Origin: Undibacterium sp. 5I1
GTDB taxonomy: Bacteria > Pseudomonadota > Gammaproteobacteria > Burkholderiales > Burkholderiaceae_D
DNA: 64,000 nt
NCBI RefSeq assembly: GCF_034314085.1
Contig: NZ_JAVIWI010000001.1
Location: forward strand, 4,278,001-4,342,000
Direction: 5' to 3'
Both the position numbers and the translations under genes were made by a program. The notes beneath the pieces are model-generated. The model saw only the letters and a list, made by a program, of their open reading frames with translations. It was not told where the DNA came from and did no database searches. Of the stretch, positions 20,514-29,638 are shown piece after piece (the first letter of the stretch is position 1; every line of letters begins with the position of its first letter).

Positions 20514-21134
20514 ATGACATATACGCTTCCTATCGTTCTCTTCATCAATCATTTGCTGGCACAGGAAAACTGGGCTAAGAGCGAGCTATTACCTCACGCG
20601 GGAAAAATTGCCTGCATCGATTTGCAGGCATTTACAATCCGCCTAAAAATAACTTCTGATGGCATGGTGGAGTCCCTCGCACCTGATCCGGTCGAGCTTA
20701 AAGCTGAAGCTGATGTTGCTAGTCAGGCTGAGCGCAACAACGTCACCATCCGTCTTCAGCTCAGCGATCTGCCTTTGATCGCCCAAAATCGTGAGCGCGC
20801 TTTTTCTTATGTCAAGATAGAAGGCGATGCCGACTTTGCTAATACGATTTCTCATCTAAGTCAGCATTTGCGCTGGGAGGCAGAAGATGATCTGAGCAAA
20901 TTGTTTGGAGATATCGCCGCGGTCCGCATGGTATCTGGCGCACGCAGTCTGATGCAGGCTGCTAAAGAGACGCATCAAAAAATCCAGGAAAATCTTGCCG
21001 AGTATTTTCTCGAAGAAAACCCGATGTTAGTCCGTCCAGCGGCAGTTACCGCGATGGGGACAGAAATCAATAAGTTACGTGATGATGCAGAACGTCTCAT
21101 CAAGCGCTTAGAAAAATTAGAAAGGTTGCGTTGA
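20514..21134 (+). CDS. ubiJ: ubiquinone biosynthesis accessory factor UbiJ (SCP2 domain)
   Basis: UbiJ is an SCP2-fold lipid-binding protein that scaffolds the hydroxylation/methylation complex of ubiquinone synthesis. The 206-residue protein has an N-terminal SCP2 domain with [15 protein letters not shown] near residue 100 and a C-terminal coiled coil ending [19 protein letters not shown]. The ATG at 20514 is chosen over a TTG at 20508. It lies nine bases after a perfect terminator hairpin and has no Shine-Dalgarno in the gap, which is odd for a gene apparently in the ubi block. The stop shares one base with ubiB. Confidence 0.93.
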   Translation: MTYTLPIVLFINHLLAQENWAKSELLPHAGKIACIDLQAFTIRLKITSDGMVESLAPDPVELKAEADVASQAERNNVTIRLQLSDLPLIAQNRERAFSYVKIEGDADFANTISHLSQHLRWEAEDDLSKLFGDIAAVRMVSGARSLMQAAKETHQKIQENLAEYFLEENPMLVRPAAVTAMGTEINKLRDDAERLIKRLEKLERLR

Positions 21135-22696
21135 TGCTGTTTAAGTTTTTGCGTCTCTTCAAAATCATCCGTATCGCAATTCGCTATGGGATTGATGAAA
21201 TTGCGATTTCAGGTTTGTCGGTGCCGCGCACTGCCAGAGCGATTAATGCCTTACTTTTTTGGCGTGATTTGTCCGCACCGCGCGGCGAACGCTTGCGTAA
21301 GGCACTAGAAGACTTAGGGCCGATTTTCGTCAAATTTGGTCAGGTGTTATCGACCCGCCGTGATCTGATGCCGCCAGATATTGCAGACGAACTCGCCAAA
21401 CTACAAGATCGCGTACCCTCGTTTGACCCTGATCTGGCAATTGCGCAAATCGTCAAGTCTCTGGGTGCGCATCCTGATCAATTGTTTGCCAGTTTTGACC
21501 GGATTCCTGTGGCTTCTGCCTCCATTGCTCAGGTGCATTTCGCTACACTCAAAGATGGGCGAGAAGCTGCCGTCAAAGTGCTACGTCCTGGCATGAAGGA
21601 CACCATCGATAAAGACGTCGCGCTGATGCAAATTGCCGCAGGCTGGCTAGAAAAACTCTGGGCCGACGGCAAGCGCCTCAAGCCACGTGAGGTCGTAGCT
21701 GAGTTTGATAAATACTTGCATGATGAATTGGATTTGATGCGGGAAGCCGCCAATGGTAGTCAGCTACGGCGCAATTTTGCTGATTCCGATTTACTGCTGG
21801 TGCCTGAAATGTACTGGGATTATTGTTCTTCCTCCGTGATCGTGATGGAGCGCATGAAGGGTATTCCGATTTCTCAATTAGATAAGCTAATTGAGGCCGG
21901 CGTCGATATGTCCAAGCTGTCGCGAGATGGTGTCACTATCTTCTTCACTCAGATTTTCCGGGATGGATTTTTCCATGCGGATATGCATCCGGGTAATATT
22001 TTAGTCTCCACCGAGCCAGCGACTTTTGGGCGTTATATTGCACTCGATTTTGGTATCGTCGGCACGCTCAATGATTTTGATAAAGATTATTTATCGCAGA
22101 ATTTTTTGGCTTTCTTCCGTCGAGATTACAAACGGGTTGCAGAGGCACATATCGAATCTGGTTGGGCACCTAAAGAAACCCGTGTCGATGAATTGGAAGC
22201 TGCGGTACGTGCTTGTTGCGAGCCGATTTTTGATCGCCCATTGAAAGATATTTCGTTTGGTCAGGTCTTATTGCGCTTGTTCCAAACTTCTCGCCGCTTT
22301 AATGTAGAAGTACAGCCGCAATTAGTTTTGCTGCAAAAAACTTTGCTGAATATTGAAGGTCTGGGCAGGCAGCTTGATCCCGATCTGGATCTGTGGAAAA
22401 CCGCCAAACCCTATCTGGAACGCTGGATGAGTGATCAGATCGGCTGGCGCGGTTTGTTAGAAAAATTTAAAGCAGAGGCACCACGTTACAGCCATATTTT
22501 CCCGCAATTGCCACGACTTGCACATCAGGCGCTGACCCGAGCAGGTACACAAGGTGAGAATAGCGAACTACTTTCCGCACTGCTGCTAGAGCAACGAAGT
22601 ACTAATAAATTATTACGTACTATTATTTATTTTGGTGGTGGTGCCATTGCAGGTGCATTATTAGCGCAATTAGTTTTACATTTGCTATACCTCTAA
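21134..22696 (+). CDS. ubiB: ubiquinone biosynthesis regulatory ATPase UbiB
   Basis: UbiB is an atypical ABC1/ADCK-family kinase-like ATPase needed for ubiquinone synthesis. The 520-residue protein has the KxGQ motif in [15 protein letters not shown], the Ala-rich nucleotide loop [11 protein letters not shown], the invariant Lys in AAVKVLRPG, the catalytic loop HADMHPGN and the metal Asp in [10 protein letters not shown]-terminal hydrophobic anchor (about 495-520) places it on the inner membrane. The ATG shares one base with the ubiJ stop (TGATG). Confidence 0.97.
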   Translation: MLFKFLRLFKIIRIAIRYGIDEIAISGLSVPRTARAINALLFWRDLSAPRGERLRKALEDLGPIFVKFGQVLSTRRDLMPPDIADELAKLQDRVPSFDPDLAIAQIVKSLGAHPDQLFASFDRIPVASASIAQVHFATLKDGREAAVKVLRPGMKDTIDKDVALMQIAAGWLEKLWADGKRLKPREVVAEFDKYLHDELDLMREAANGSQLRRNFADSDLLLVPEMYWDYCSSSVIVMERMKGIPISQLDKLIEAGVDMSKLSRDGVTIFFTQIFRDGFFHADMHPGNILVSTEPATFGRYIALDFGIVGTLNDFDKDYLSQNFLAFFRRDYKRVAEAHIESGWAPKETRVDELEAAVRACCEPIFDRPLKDISFGQVLLRLFQTSRRFNVEVQPQLVLLQKTLLNIEGLGRQLDPDLDLWKTAKPYLERWMSDQIGWRGLLEKFKAEAPRYSHIFPQLPRLAHQALTRAGTQGENSELLSALLLEQRSTNKLLRTIIYFGGGAIAGALLAQLVLHLLYL

Positions 22697-22706
22697 GCTT
22701 ATTACA

Positions 22707-23420
22707 ATGCAAAACTTCTCCAGTAAAGATTCTGCCGAGACGCGTTTTTGGGATGAGCGTTTTGAAACTGCATTTACTCCTTGGGATAAAGGCGGCGTCC
22801 CTCAAGCCTTGCAAGATTTTGTCCGGGCTGCAGAGGCACCATTGGTTACCTTGATCCCGGGTTGTGGTAATGGCTATGAAGCCGCTTTTTTTGCGCAAGC
22901 CAATTGGGATGTCACCGCGATTGATTTCTCTCCCGTCGCTGTGCGAAGTGCGCAGGCAGCTATCGGTGTCTGGAGTAAGCATGTGATTGAGGCTGACTTT
23001 TTCCAATTTAATCCAGCACGTCCGTTGCAACTGATTTATGAGCGCGCGTTCTTTTGTGCCTTACCTCCGCGTTTACGCAAAGATATTGTGCAACGTTGGG
23101 CTGGTTTATTGGCGGAGGGCGGCTTACTGGCAGGCTACTTCTTTTTTGAAGATGTGCCGAACATAACATCAGCAACGTCAGCAACGTCAGCAACGTCAGC
23201 AACGTCAGTAACATCAGCCGCTAAAGCCGCAACACCGAGCGCATCACAGGATACAAAACCTAAAGGCCCACCGTTTAGTATCCAGCGCCAAGCTTGGCAA
23301 GAGCTGATATTGCCCTATTTTTCGTTGGTGGAAGATTGTGATGTCAGCGATTCTATTGATGTATTTAAAGGGAAAGAGCGCTGGCAAATCTGGCGGCGGC
23401 TACCCGTTTCTGTCACTTGA
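22707..23420 (+). CDS. TPMT-family SAM-dependent methyltransferase with a tandem-repeat insertion
   Basis: The 237-residue protein matches the thiopurine S-methyltransferase-like group: WDERFETAFTPWDKGGVPQAL at the start, SAM motif LIPGCGNGYEAAFF, acidic VTAIDFSP, and ERAFFCALPPRLR. Some relatives methylate thiols, halides or metalloids; the substrate is unknown. Between the late core (FFFEDVP) and the final strand (PPFSIQRQAW) lies an insertion of about 35 residues rich in Thr, Ser and Ala, encoded by six 9-bp repeats (23165-23218). Ten bases separate it from ubiB. Confidence 0.85.
   Translation: MQNFSSKDSAETRFWDERFETAFTPWDKGGVPQALQDFVRAAEAPLVTLIPGCGNGYEAAFFAQANWDVTAIDFSPVAVRSAQAAIGVWSKHVIEADFFQFNPARPLQLIYERAFFCALPPRLRKDIVQRWAGLLAEGGLLAGYFFFEDVPNITSATSATSATSATSVTSAAKAATPSASQDTKPKGPPFSIQRQAWQELILPYFSLVEDCDVSDSIDVFKGKERWQIWRRLPVSVT
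23165..23218 (+). repeat. six 9-bp tandem repeats within the methyltransferase gene
   Basis: The unit is AACGTCAGC; units at 23165, 23174, 23183, 23192, 23201 and 23210 differ by at most one or two bases. Each encodes Thr-Ser-Ala, so copy changes keep the frame. Confidence 0.95.
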
Positions 23421-23496
23421 TAATCTGCCTGCAAAGTCCTGCCAGCGACAAGTCAGTATTGACCTGCGTGCTGTAAATACAATTACCTGAATTGTC

Positions 23497-24870
23497 ATGA
23501 ATTTTTTAAAACCCCGCTCCCCTTTAGCGCATTTAACCGGCATTCCATTGAACGCTAATGCAGTCACTACTTTGCATAGCGCGCTGGAGTTTCGCTTGGA
23601 GTTGCTTAAACAAATTGCCTCCGCAAAACAGCGCATTTATCTCTGCAGTTTATATCTGCAAAATGACGAGGCCGGTAGCGAGCTTGTAGAAGCATTGCAC
23701 AAAGCAAAAGCAGCTCGCCCTGCACTTGATATTGCGGTGCTGGTGGATTGGCACAGAGCGCAGCGCGGGCTGATCGGTGAGGCTAAAAAAATAGGCGAGC
23801 AGGCGGGTAACGCCGGTTGGTATCAAAAAATTGCATCAGCACATACGACACATGTCCCCATTTATGGCGTCCCAGTTCAGACCAGAGAATTATTCGGTGT
23901 CTTACATCTAAAGGGTTTCGTCATTGACGATAGCGTCATCTACAGCGGCGCTAGTTTGAATAATGTTTACCTGCATAAATTTGATAAATATCGACATGAC
24001 CGCTATCTGATTTTGCAAAGTACCGCACTGGCGAATTGTATGCAGTTGTTTATTCGAGAACATCTGTTATCTGCTTCTGCGGTACATCGGCTGGATATCG
24101 CAGAGATTCCGACAACGCAAAGCATTCGCGGTGATATCCGGAGTTTTCGTGAAAAACTCAAACAAGCGCGTTACAGCATTAATTCGCAGGACCATAGCCA
24201 GACAGAGGGAAGTGAATCAACAAGCCTGAGCGTGACGCCTTTAGTTGGCGTTGGTAAAAATAATCCACTCAATAAAGTGATCTGCCAGTTGCTCGCTGCA
24301 AGCAAGCATCAGATTACAATTTGTACGCCTTATTTCAATTTTCCTTTAGCGGTCACCAGAGAAATCAATCGCGCCTTAAAACGTGGCGTTAAGATTGATA
24401 TTATCGTTGGCGATAAAACTGCGAATGATTTTTTTATTCCGCCAGATCAGGCGTTTAAAATCATTGCTGCTTTACCTTATCTGTACGAGACTAATTTGCG
24501 TCGCTTTGCAAAGTCACATCAGACGGCCCTGAATAACCGGCAACTTAATTTGCATTTATGGAAAGATGGCGACAATACCTATCATCTGAAAGGTGTCTGG
24601 ATTGATCAGAATTACACCCTTATGACGGGCAACAACCTCAACCCCAGAGCATTTCGCCTGGATCTGGAAAACGCTCTACTGATCCATGATCCGCAACATG
24701 AATTAGCCAAACAAAGAGAAGCTGAGCTGCAAAGTATTTTTTTGCACACGATGCCAATCGACCATTACCGCTCGCTAGAAAAAACCAGCATGTACCCGGT
24801 TGAAGTGCGTAAATTATTAAGCCGACTGAGCAGAACCAGGTTAGATCGCTTGGCTTATCGGGTGCTTTGA
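23497..24870 (+). CDS. pssA: CDP-diacylglycerol--serine O-phosphatidyltransferase, PLD-type PssA
   Basis: PssA makes phosphatidylserine, the precursor of phosphatidylethanolamine. The 457-residue protein is the E. coli-like, peripheral PLD-superfamily form rather than the integral-membrane form. Both catalytic motifs are present: HLKGFVIDDS (His137, Lys139, Asp144) and HLKGVWIDQN (His363, Lys365, Asp370), with the family blocks YSGASLNN and TGNNLNPRAF. It stands alone, with 76 bases before it and about 300 after. No terminator is seen. Confidence 0.95.
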   Translation: MNFLKPRSPLAHLTGIPLNANAVTTLHSALEFRLELLKQIASAKQRIYLCSLYLQNDEAGSELVEALHKAKAARPALDIAVLVDWHRAQRGLIGEAKKIGEQAGNAGWYQKIASAHTTHVPIYGVPVQTRELFGVLHLKGFVIDDSVIYSGASLNNVYLHKFDKYRHDRYLILQSTALANCMQLFIREHLLSASAVHRLDIAEIPTTQSIRGDIRSFREKLKQARYSINSQDHSQTEGSESTSLSVTPLVGVGKNNPLNKVICQLLAASKHQITICTPYFNFPLAVTREINRALKRGVKIDIIVGDKTANDFFIPPDQAFKIIAALPYLYETNLRRFAKSHQTALNNRQLNLHLWKDGDNTYHLKGVWIDQNYTLMTGNNLNPRAFRLDLENALLIHDPQHELAKQREAELQSIFLHTMPIDHYRSLEKTSMYPVEVRKLLSRLSRTRLDRLAYRVL

Positions 24871-25173
24871 TAGCCCACCAAATATTAAAAAAATAAATTA
24901 GAACTTATACGAAATAGTGCAAGCAGGGCCGCTACACCTTGCCGTAACAATTTTGCGTAGGTCCTAAAATATAACGCCTTAGCTCACCGATAAATTCACA
25001 TTAACTTACCACTCTCTGACTTGTGTCACTTAAGTTTGGGCAATTCTTAAGCGTCAGAAGTTTGCAGTTGTTTATATCTGGGGACGAGCTGAAGCTTAGA
25101 TTTCCAGCGAAAACGCATCACTTGTCGTGTTACCATGTCCAAAATCATATAAAGTATTTAATCTATTCAATAC
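24871..25173. other. 303-bp intergenic region
   Basis: No gene is seen. A decayed copy of the 104-bp inverted-repeat element lies at 24899-24966. The rest is AT-rich and probably carries the promoter of the diguanylate cyclase gene. Confidence 0.55.
24899..24966. repeat. decayed copy of the 104-bp TAGGACTTACGCAAA element
   Basis: The right end TTTTGCGTAGGTCCTA (24951-24966) matches the element at 28281-28384 with one substitution. The left end TAGAACTTATACGAAA matches loosely. The interior is shorter. Confidence 0.5.
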
Positions 25174-26367
25174 ATGCTATTCGGACGCAAAAATAATTCA
25201 TTTTCTAATACAGATACTTTTCCGTTAACGGATTCTGTAATTGATTTTGACGAGACTTTGCCATCGATAGAGTCTACCGGGCGCCGCCAAAACGATACGT
25301 CGAGGGCCCCAGCCAAACGCACAACTCTTCAAAAATGGCTCATAGCTAGCGCAATGATTGCCTCATATTTCGTTGGTATTTTGATTTTCTATACTGTCGG
25401 CATGGTACAAAAATCAACCGTGTTGGTGCTAATGGGTTTGATCGCAGTTTTTCTTTTAACTTATTATTTGATTTTTAAGTCTGGCCTACATCTTAAATTT
25501 CGTGAAAAACGTTTAAAGCTACCGATCGTCACTACTGCTGTGGTATCTATGTTGTTGACTTGCTACCTTGATCCATCAACTCACATCCTTTTTACACCGT
25601 TCACCTTTATTGCAATCGCTTACGGTATGTATCGTATTTCCAGGCGCGATGTGATGTTGCTGGCCGGTGCCATATTGATTGGATTTGCGTTTGTGATGTA
25701 CTTGCATTATTACAATTGGCGTAATCCTGCTTTGTTAAAACTGGAGTTTATGCACTTTGTCACCTTAGCCATTTCTTTGCCAGCGTATGTGTTTTTAACG
25801 GGGAAAGTACAGCTATTACATCGTGTCTTGCATCGTGCGAGTCGTAAAATCAAAAACATTGAAGAAGATGCGCAAAGAGATAATTTGGTCGGCTGTTTTA
25901 ACCGGCGTTATATTGTCACTGCGCTTGAAGAACAAAAACAGTTGGCGGACGAGAACAAAACTCCGTTTTGTTTAGGGGTAATTGATCTGGATCACTTCAA
26001 ACGGATTAATGACGAGCTTGGTCATCTTGGTGGCGATGAGGTTTTGCGTACTTTTTCACGTATTGCCCAAGAGAATATCCGTTCAGGTGACATATTCGGC
26101 CGTTATGGCGGAGAAGAGTTTTTGCTAATTTTTCCTACAACTTCATTGTTACCTGCGTTAAATACATCAGAGCGTATTCGTTCTCAAGTAGAACTGTATG
26201 CCTGGGATGGCGCATTGCAACGTCGTGTATCTGTCTCGATTGGCGTAACGCAATATATTCCTGGTGAATCAGTGTTGGAACTATTCTCCAGAGCTGACAC
26301 CGCTATGTATATGGCGAAAGAGGGCGGTCGTAATCAGGTTGTTGTTGAAGAACCTGTTGAGCGTTAA
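25174..26367 (+). CDS. membrane diguanylate cyclase (GGDEF)
   Basis: The 397-residue protein has an N-terminal cytoplasmic segment (1-45), about six membrane helices between residues 50 and 210, and a GGDEF domain. The active site is GGEEF at residues 312-316, with an intact inhibitory site RSGD five residues before it. It should make cyclic di-GMP from two GTP. The membrane part resembles an MASE-type sensor, but no known name can be given. It stands alone. Confidence 0.92.
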   Translation: MLFGRKNNSFSNTDTFPLTDSVIDFDETLPSIESTGRRQNDTSRAPAKRTTLQKWLIASAMIASYFVGILIFYTVGMVQKSTVLVLMGLIAVFLLTYYLIFKSGLHLKFREKRLKLPIVTTAVVSMLLTCYLDPSTHILFTPFTFIAIAYGMYRISRRDVMLLAGAILIGFAFVMYLHYYNWRNPALLKLEFMHFVTLAISLPAYVFLTGKVQLLHRVLHRASRKIKNIEEDAQRDNLVGCFNRRYIVTALEEQKQLADENKTPFCLGVIDLDHFKRINDELGHLGGDEVLRTFSRIAQENIRSGDIFGRYGGEEFLLIFPTTSLLPALNTSERIRSQVELYAWDGALQRRVSVSIGVTQYIPGESVLELFSRADTAMYMAKEGGRNQVVVEEPVER

Positions 26368-26481
26368 TAGAAGACTCGCAACTTAGCCGTAAAAATAAAA
26401 CCGCTAAAGTTGAGCGCGGCATGGCACTCATGTTGATTAAAAGATTTTAGATTTTCCCTAAAATCGCTTCCCCCAATGTTT

Positions 26482-26519
26482 ATAAGCCTTTCTAGCCCAA
26501 TTGGGCCTGGAAGGCTTAT
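26482..26519. repeat. 38-bp imperfect palindrome
   Basis: Outer arms ATAAGCCTT/AAGGCTTAT are perfect, and the centre GCCCAATTGGGC is a perfect 12-bp palindrome. No T-tract follows, so it is not a standard terminator. It could be a protein-binding site, a remnant repeat or a transcript-end hairpin of the upstream cyclase gene. Confidence 0.7.
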
Positions 26520-26710
26520 GCTATCTGGACGTCCTTTCGCAGATTTTTTTGAAGCACTTTTGTAGTTCGCGTTCGTATGCAAACAAACATATAAGTCGTC
26601 ACTACCTAATATTTCCCTGCGATACGGTGAGATATTGACCTATTGAGTTGTTATGCAATTACCAGCCACAATTAAGTTACAAACTGCCTTTGTTTTTACG
26701 CACATCTGGG

Positions 26711-26739
26711 TTAAACCTCTTGCAACTTGCCGTTATAAT
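26711..26739 (+). promoter_or_regulatory. candidate sigma-70 promoter of the symporter gene
   Basis: The -10 is a perfect TATAAT at 26734-26739. A weak TTAAAC lies 17 bases upstream at 26711-26716. The expected start of transcription is near 26746. Confidence 0.5.
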
Positions 26740-26814
26740 TCTTTCAGTAAATTTTCAAGCCATTTTTATTGACACTTTTTCGTGTCTTTTGACATCTTAT
26801 TCGCTCGCACATTC

Positions 26815-28239
26815 ATGAATACTCTTATCTGGTTTGTCATTCTGTATTGGATTATCTCGATCGGTATCGGTTTATACGCCGCCCGCTATGTGAATAACTC
26901 TAAAGACTATGCAGTTGCTGGCCGTGCATTGCCTATGTACATCGTCACTGCGACTGTATTTGCGACGTGGTTTGGGTCAGAAACGGTGCTGGGGATTTCT
27001 TCCACATTTGTGAAAGATGGTCTGAGAGGGGTGGTCGCCGATCCTTTTGGCTCTTCGCTGTGTTTGATTTTTGTCGGGCTGTTTTTTGCTCGTCCGTTAT
27101 ACCGTATGAACTTACTGACGATCGGCGACTACTACCGCAATAAGTTTGGCCGCACGGTAGAAGTCTTGGTTACTTTATGTATCGTGGTGTCGTACCTGGG
27201 TTGGGTTGCCGCGCAAATTAAGGCATTGGGTCTGGTATTTAACGTGGTATCGGGTGGTGCGATTTCTATGGATCTGGGCATGATGATTGGCGCCGCCAGT
27301 GTGCTGATTTATACCTTGATGGGTGGTATGTGGTCGGTAGCGATTACTGATTTTTTACAAATGATTATTATCGTGATCGGCATGTTGTACATCGGATGGG
27401 AAGTCTCTGGCATGGTCGGTGGCGCAGGTAATGTTATTGCGCATGCAGCGAATGCTGGCAAGCTGGAATTCTGGCCCGCACCCAATGCCAAAGATGCCCT
27501 CTGGTTCTTTGCTGCATGGATCACGATGATGTTGGGATCTATTCCACAACAGGACGTGTTTCAACGGGTAGCCTCGTCTAAAAATGAAAAAATCGCTGGT
27601 AACGCCTCTGTTCTGGGTGGCGTATTGTATTTTTGCTTTGCTTTTATTCCTATGTTCCTAGCCTATTCTGCCACCATGATCGATCCCAAAATGGTCGAAA
27701 GCTTAATCGACAAGGATTCTCAACTGATTTTGCCGACGCTGATCATGACCAAAGTGCCAATGCTGGCGCAAGTGATGTTCTTCGGTGCTCTGCTATCTGC
27801 AATTAAGAGCTGTGCCAGCGCTACCTTGCTTGCACCTTCTGTCACTTTCTCTGAAAACATTTTGAAGGCATTTTTCCCCAAGCAGACGGATAAGCAATTC
27901 CTTTTTATGATGCGCTCTGTCGTGTTGGTGTTCACGCTCATCGTGACGCTATTTGCAATGAACACAGGTTCTAGCATCTATAAAATGGTTGAGAATGCTT
28001 ATAAAGTGACTTTGGTCGCCGCTTTTGTGCCGCTTGCTTTTGGTTTGTATTGGAAGCGTGCTACTACCCAAGGTGCTTTGGCATCGATAGTGCTGGGTTT
28101 GACTTCATGGATATTTTTGGAAATCCAAAGCCCTGAGGGTTTATGGCCTCCGCAACTGGTCGGGGTTGTGGTCAGCATGGCCAGTATGATTGTTGGTTCT
28201 TTGTTACCGCAATTCACTCCAAGGCAAGCGGCAGTCTGA
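26815..28239 (+). CDS. sodium:solute symporter family transporter
   Basis: This 474-residue integral membrane protein of the SSS family has about 13 hydrophobic helices. The N-terminal motif KDYAVAGRALP, followed by ATVFATWFGSETVLG, and the block MGGMWSVAITDFLQ near the middle are typical of SSS transporters, which use a Na+ gradient to import organic acids, amino acids or sugars. The solute is not shown. The ATG at 26815 is preferred; a GTG at 26782 would add 11 residues. It stands alone behind its own promoter. Confidence 0.88.
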   Translation: MNTLIWFVILYWIISIGIGLYAARYVNNSKDYAVAGRALPMYIVTATVFATWFGSETVLGISSTFVKDGLRGVVADPFGSSLCLIFVGLFFARPLYRMNLLTIGDYYRNKFGRTVEVLVTLCIVVSYLGWVAAQIKALGLVFNVVSGGAISMDLGMMIGAASVLIYTLMGGMWSVAITDFLQMIIIVIGMLYIGWEVSGMVGGAGNVIAHAANAGKLEFWPAPNAKDALWFFAAWITMMLGSIPQQDVFQRVASSKNEKIAGNASVLGGVLYFCFAFIPMFLAYSATMIDPKMVESLIDKDSQLILPTLIMTKVPMLAQVMFFGALLSAIKSCASATLLAPSVTFSENILKAFFPKQTDKQFLFMMRSVVLVFTLIVTLFAMNTGSSIYKMVENAYKVTLVAAFVPLAFGLYWKRATTQGALASIVLGLTSWIFLEIQSPEGLWPPQLVGVVVSMASMIVGSLLPQFTPRQAAV

Positions 28240-28280
28240 GGTTAGTCTGACCTCGGCCTGGATTCTTGCTGAATAACTTG

Positions 28281-28384
28281 TAGGACTTACGCAAAACCGC
28301 ACCAACTGCGTTACAGCGGCCTAGCCGTACTTAAAGACTGTCTTCGTCGCTACGCGTTGTTGGAACAAATTTGCGTAAGTCCTA
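28281..28384. repeat. 104-bp MITE-like element with perfect 15-bp ends
   Basis: TAGGACTTACGCAAA (28281-28295) and its exact reverse complement (28370-28384) bound the element. No coding frame lies inside. It sits between the symporter and fmdB-like genes. A decayed copy is at 24899-24966. Confidence 0.85.
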
Positions 28385-28424
28385 ACTTGGTCAATAAGAT
28401 CGGCATTGAGGTCGGGAAAACCTT

Positions 28425-28430
28425 TATAAT
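28425..28430 (+). promoter_or_regulatory. candidate -10 box of the FmdB-like gene
   Basis: A perfect TATAAT lies 33 bases before the start codon. The -35 is not convincing: TTGAGG is only 13 bases upstream. Confidence 0.35.
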
Positions 28431-28463
28431 TCAGGGTTTTACAAGTTTTCTGGATGAACGAAG

Positions 28464-28826
28464 ATGCCTATCTATGCTTATCGCTGTGAAGAGTGTGGTT
28501 TTGCCAAGGATGTATTGCAGAAAATGTCTGACGATCCTCTTAGCAATTGTCCCTCTTGTGGCAAATCAAGTTTTAAAAAGCAGGTAACGGCTGCAGGTTT
28601 TCAGCTTAAGGGTTCTGGCTGGTATGTGACGGATTTTCGTGGTGGTTCTGGTGGAGCAACTGCCCCAGCGGCCAATTCTGAGTCGGATGCGCCGTCTTCC
28701 TCCAGCGCAGAATCTGGCAAAGACAGCGGAACCGATGCAGCTACTGGTGCGGCTAGCATGACTAGTGCGAGCAGTACAACCAATGCAGGCAATCCGACCC
28801 CTGCTGCGCCGACTAGCACATCCTAA
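28464..28826 (+). CDS. FmdB-family zinc-ribbon protein
   Basis: The 120-residue protein starts MPIYAYRCEECG and has a second Cys pair CPSCGK, a zinc ribbon of the FmdB family. The C-terminal half is Ser/Ala/Gly/Thr-rich and probably unstructured. FmdB was named as a putative regulator of a formamidase; a general function is not established. In betaproteobacteria it often precedes DUF502 and aspS, as here, so co-transcription through aspS is likely. Confidence 0.9.
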   Translation: MPIYAYRCEECGFAKDVLQKMSDDPLSNCPSCGKSSFKKQVTAAGFQLKGSGWYVTDFRGGSGGATAPAANSESDAPSSSSAESGKDSGTDAATGAASMTSASSTTNAGNPTPAAPTSTS

Positions 28827-28911
28827 TTGCAATACTCCATACTGGACGAAAACATCTGATTCAGTCACGAACTTAAATTGAACTTAATTCCATTAGCCGT
28901 TAGACAAATCA

Positions 28912-29520
28912 ATGCGTAAATACTTTATTACAGGCTTACTGATATTGGTGCCTTTAGCCATTACCTTATGGGTATTGCATGCCATTATCAGCACAATGGA
29001 TCAGTCATTGCTCTTGTTACCTGAGCAGTGGCGGCCAGAAGCACTGTTTGGTTTTAAAATTCCGGGCCTGGGTACTATCCTGACTTTGCTCATTATTTTT
29101 GTCACGGGTTTGCTGACACAAAATTTTATTGGCAATTATGTGGTCAAGATTTGGGAAGGCTTGCTAAACCGCATTCCTATCGTCAATTCGATTTACTCCA
29201 GTGTTAAGCAGGTTTCGGATACTTTATTTTCGTCTTCCGGTAACGCTTTTCGTAAAGCCGTGTTAGTACAGTACCCACGTCAAGGATCGTGGACGATCGG
29301 TTTTCTAACTGGTGTTCCGGGCGGGGATGTGGTTCAGTATCTGGATGGTGATTACGTTAGTATTTACGTGCCGACCACACCAAATCCAACATCAGGATTT
29401 TTTCTGATGGTACCAAAAGCAGATGCAATCGAATTAGATATGAGCGTTGATGCCGCTCTAAAATATATTGTATCAATGGGTGTAGTCGCACCCGATCAAC
29501 TGCCAGTTGAAAAAAAATAA
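28912..29520 (+). CDS. DUF502 membrane protein
   Basis: The 202-residue protein has two membrane helices (about 5-25 and 50-72) and the DUF502 motifs GLLILVPLAITLWV, IPIVNSIYSSVKQ and TPNPTSGF. The family is conserved beside aspS in proteobacteria, but its function is unknown. Confidence 0.92.
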   Translation: MRKYFITGLLILVPLAITLWVLHAIISTMDQSLLLLPEQWRPEALFGFKIPGLGTILTLLIIFVTGLLTQNFIGNYVVKIWEGLLNRIPIVNSIYSSVKQVSDTLFSSSGNAFRKAVLVQYPRQGSWTIGFLTGVPGGDVVQYLDGDYVSIYVPTTPNPTSGFFLMVPKADAIELDMSVDAALKYIVSMGVVAPDQLPVEKK

Positions 29521-29638
29521 AGGCAATATTGCTGGGTTTTTAGCGCTTGATCTCATATCAGGATAAAAATCATAGAGTCATTGGGTATCAAAAATTAACG
29601 TAATTTTGTATAAATTTAAAACAGACAGGTAAGAAAAT

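Larger units (their letters stand above)
26368..26814. other. intergenic region before the symporter gene
   Basis: No gene is seen in about 410-450 bases. It contains a 38-bp imperfect palindrome (26482-26519) and the symporter promoter around 26711-26739. Confidence 0.6.
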
